In this document: one piece after another, positions 4,865-5,065 of the stretch | Position numbering within the stretch: position 1 is the stretch's first letter | Layout: each line of letters begins with the position of its first letter | NCBI GenBank assembly: GCA_937858455.1 | Contig: CALLYN010001046.1 | Span: forward strand, 1-5,065 | DNA length: 5,065 nt | Source: an uncultured Kouleothrix sp. | GTDB lineage: Bacteria > Chloroflexota > Chloroflexia > Chloroflexales > Roseiflexaceae | Direction: 5' to 3' | Program-made: the position numbers and the translations under genes | The notes under the pieces: generated by a model | Databases searched by the model: none | What the model saw: only the letters and a program-made list of their open reading frames with translations | Told to the model about the DNA's origin: nothing

Positions 4865-5065
4865 CTAGCCGCGGGCGCGCGCCAGCGCGCTGGCGATCGC
4901 GCGGCGGGTGTAGACTTTGACCATCGCGCGGCGGTACTCCTCCGAGGCGTGGATGTCGCCCAGGTAGTCCATATCGTCGCCGGCGACGGCTGCCGCAGCG
5001 GCCACAGCCGCCTCGTCGCCGCTGGTGCCGGCCAGCGCCGCCTCCATCGCCGCCGTGTCGTTCCC
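4865..5065 (-). CDS. molybdenum hydroxylase FAD-binding (medium) subunit, C-terminal end only
   Basis: The frame runs off the right edge, leaving 66 C-terminal residues. The segment DMDYLGDIHASEEYRRAMVKVYTRRAI (visible 31-57) carries the DIHAS-x-EYR...TRRA signature that ends the C-terminal domain of the CoxM/CutM and xanthine dehydrogenase FAD subunits. In the complete heterotrimeric enzyme this subunit passes electrons between the molybdopterin and Fe-S subunits and FAD. The actual substrate (CO, xanthine, other aromatics or aldehydes) cannot be told from this fragment. The ATG at 5047 is internal, not the start, because the upstream frame stays open (GNDTAA). An alanine-rich segment (visible 19-29) precedes the signature. 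Partner subunit genes would be expected beyond the window, upstream of this one. The gene ends about 20 bases before the shared terminator. Confidence 0.85.
   Translation of the reverse strand, partial: GNDTAAMEAALAGTSGDEAAVAAAAAVAGDDMDYLGDIHASEEYRRAMVKVYTRRAIASALARARG

Overview
The window is a dense, very GC-rich bacterial segment. Third codon positions are almost all G or C, starts include GTG, and the Shine-Dalgarno sequences are strong. The gene set (hexameric-type glutamate dehydrogenase, Rrf2 regulator, lone receiver protein, DUF2085-like membrane protein, and a polytopic membrane protein resembling one I associate with Chloroflexi) fits a filamentous Chloroflexota, such as a Roseiflexus or Kouleothrix relative. 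That assignment is inferred from protein style and is not proven. The segment looks like ordinary chromosome. I see no insertion sequence, phage gene, CRISPR array, tRNA or rRNA, and no gene-free stretch longer than 300 bases.

Layout: (1) At 2-625 on the plus strand is the 3' part of a DUF2085-like membrane protein. Its stop codon shares a CTAG with the stop of the next gene. (2) On the minus strand from 3699 down to 622 run, in transcription order, a GNAT acetyltransferase (3699-3055), glutamate dehydrogenase (2922-1657), a stand-alone receiver-domain response regulator (1498-1118) and an Rrf2-family repressor (1062-622). Gaps of 132, 158 and 55 bases separate them. The first holds a perfect dyad, the second a -10 element and a strong hairpin, the third two competing small stems. 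(3) At 3700-3886 is a divergent control region with two good sigma70-type promoters whose -35 boxes lie 4 bases apart. (4) At 3887-4747 on the plus strand is a roughly nine-helix membrane protein of unknown function. It is followed by a strong, probably bidirectional terminator at 4815-4853. (5) At 4865-5065 on the minus strand is the C-terminal end of the FAD-binding (medium) subunit of a molybdenum hydroxylase, running off the window.

How the genes may work together: glutamate dehydrogenase links ammonium and 2-oxoglutarate metabolism to glutamate. The receiver protein and Rrf2 regulator just downstream on the same strand form a small regulatory pair, but nothing in the sequence proves that they control gdhA. 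The acetyltransferase and the unknown membrane protein are the two arms of one divergent promoter region and may share control. No clearly new multi-gene system is visible. The most notable points are regulatory: the back-to-back promoters, the structured leader of the response regulator, the dyad upstream of gdhA, and an Rrf2 protein without the usual Fe-S cysteines.
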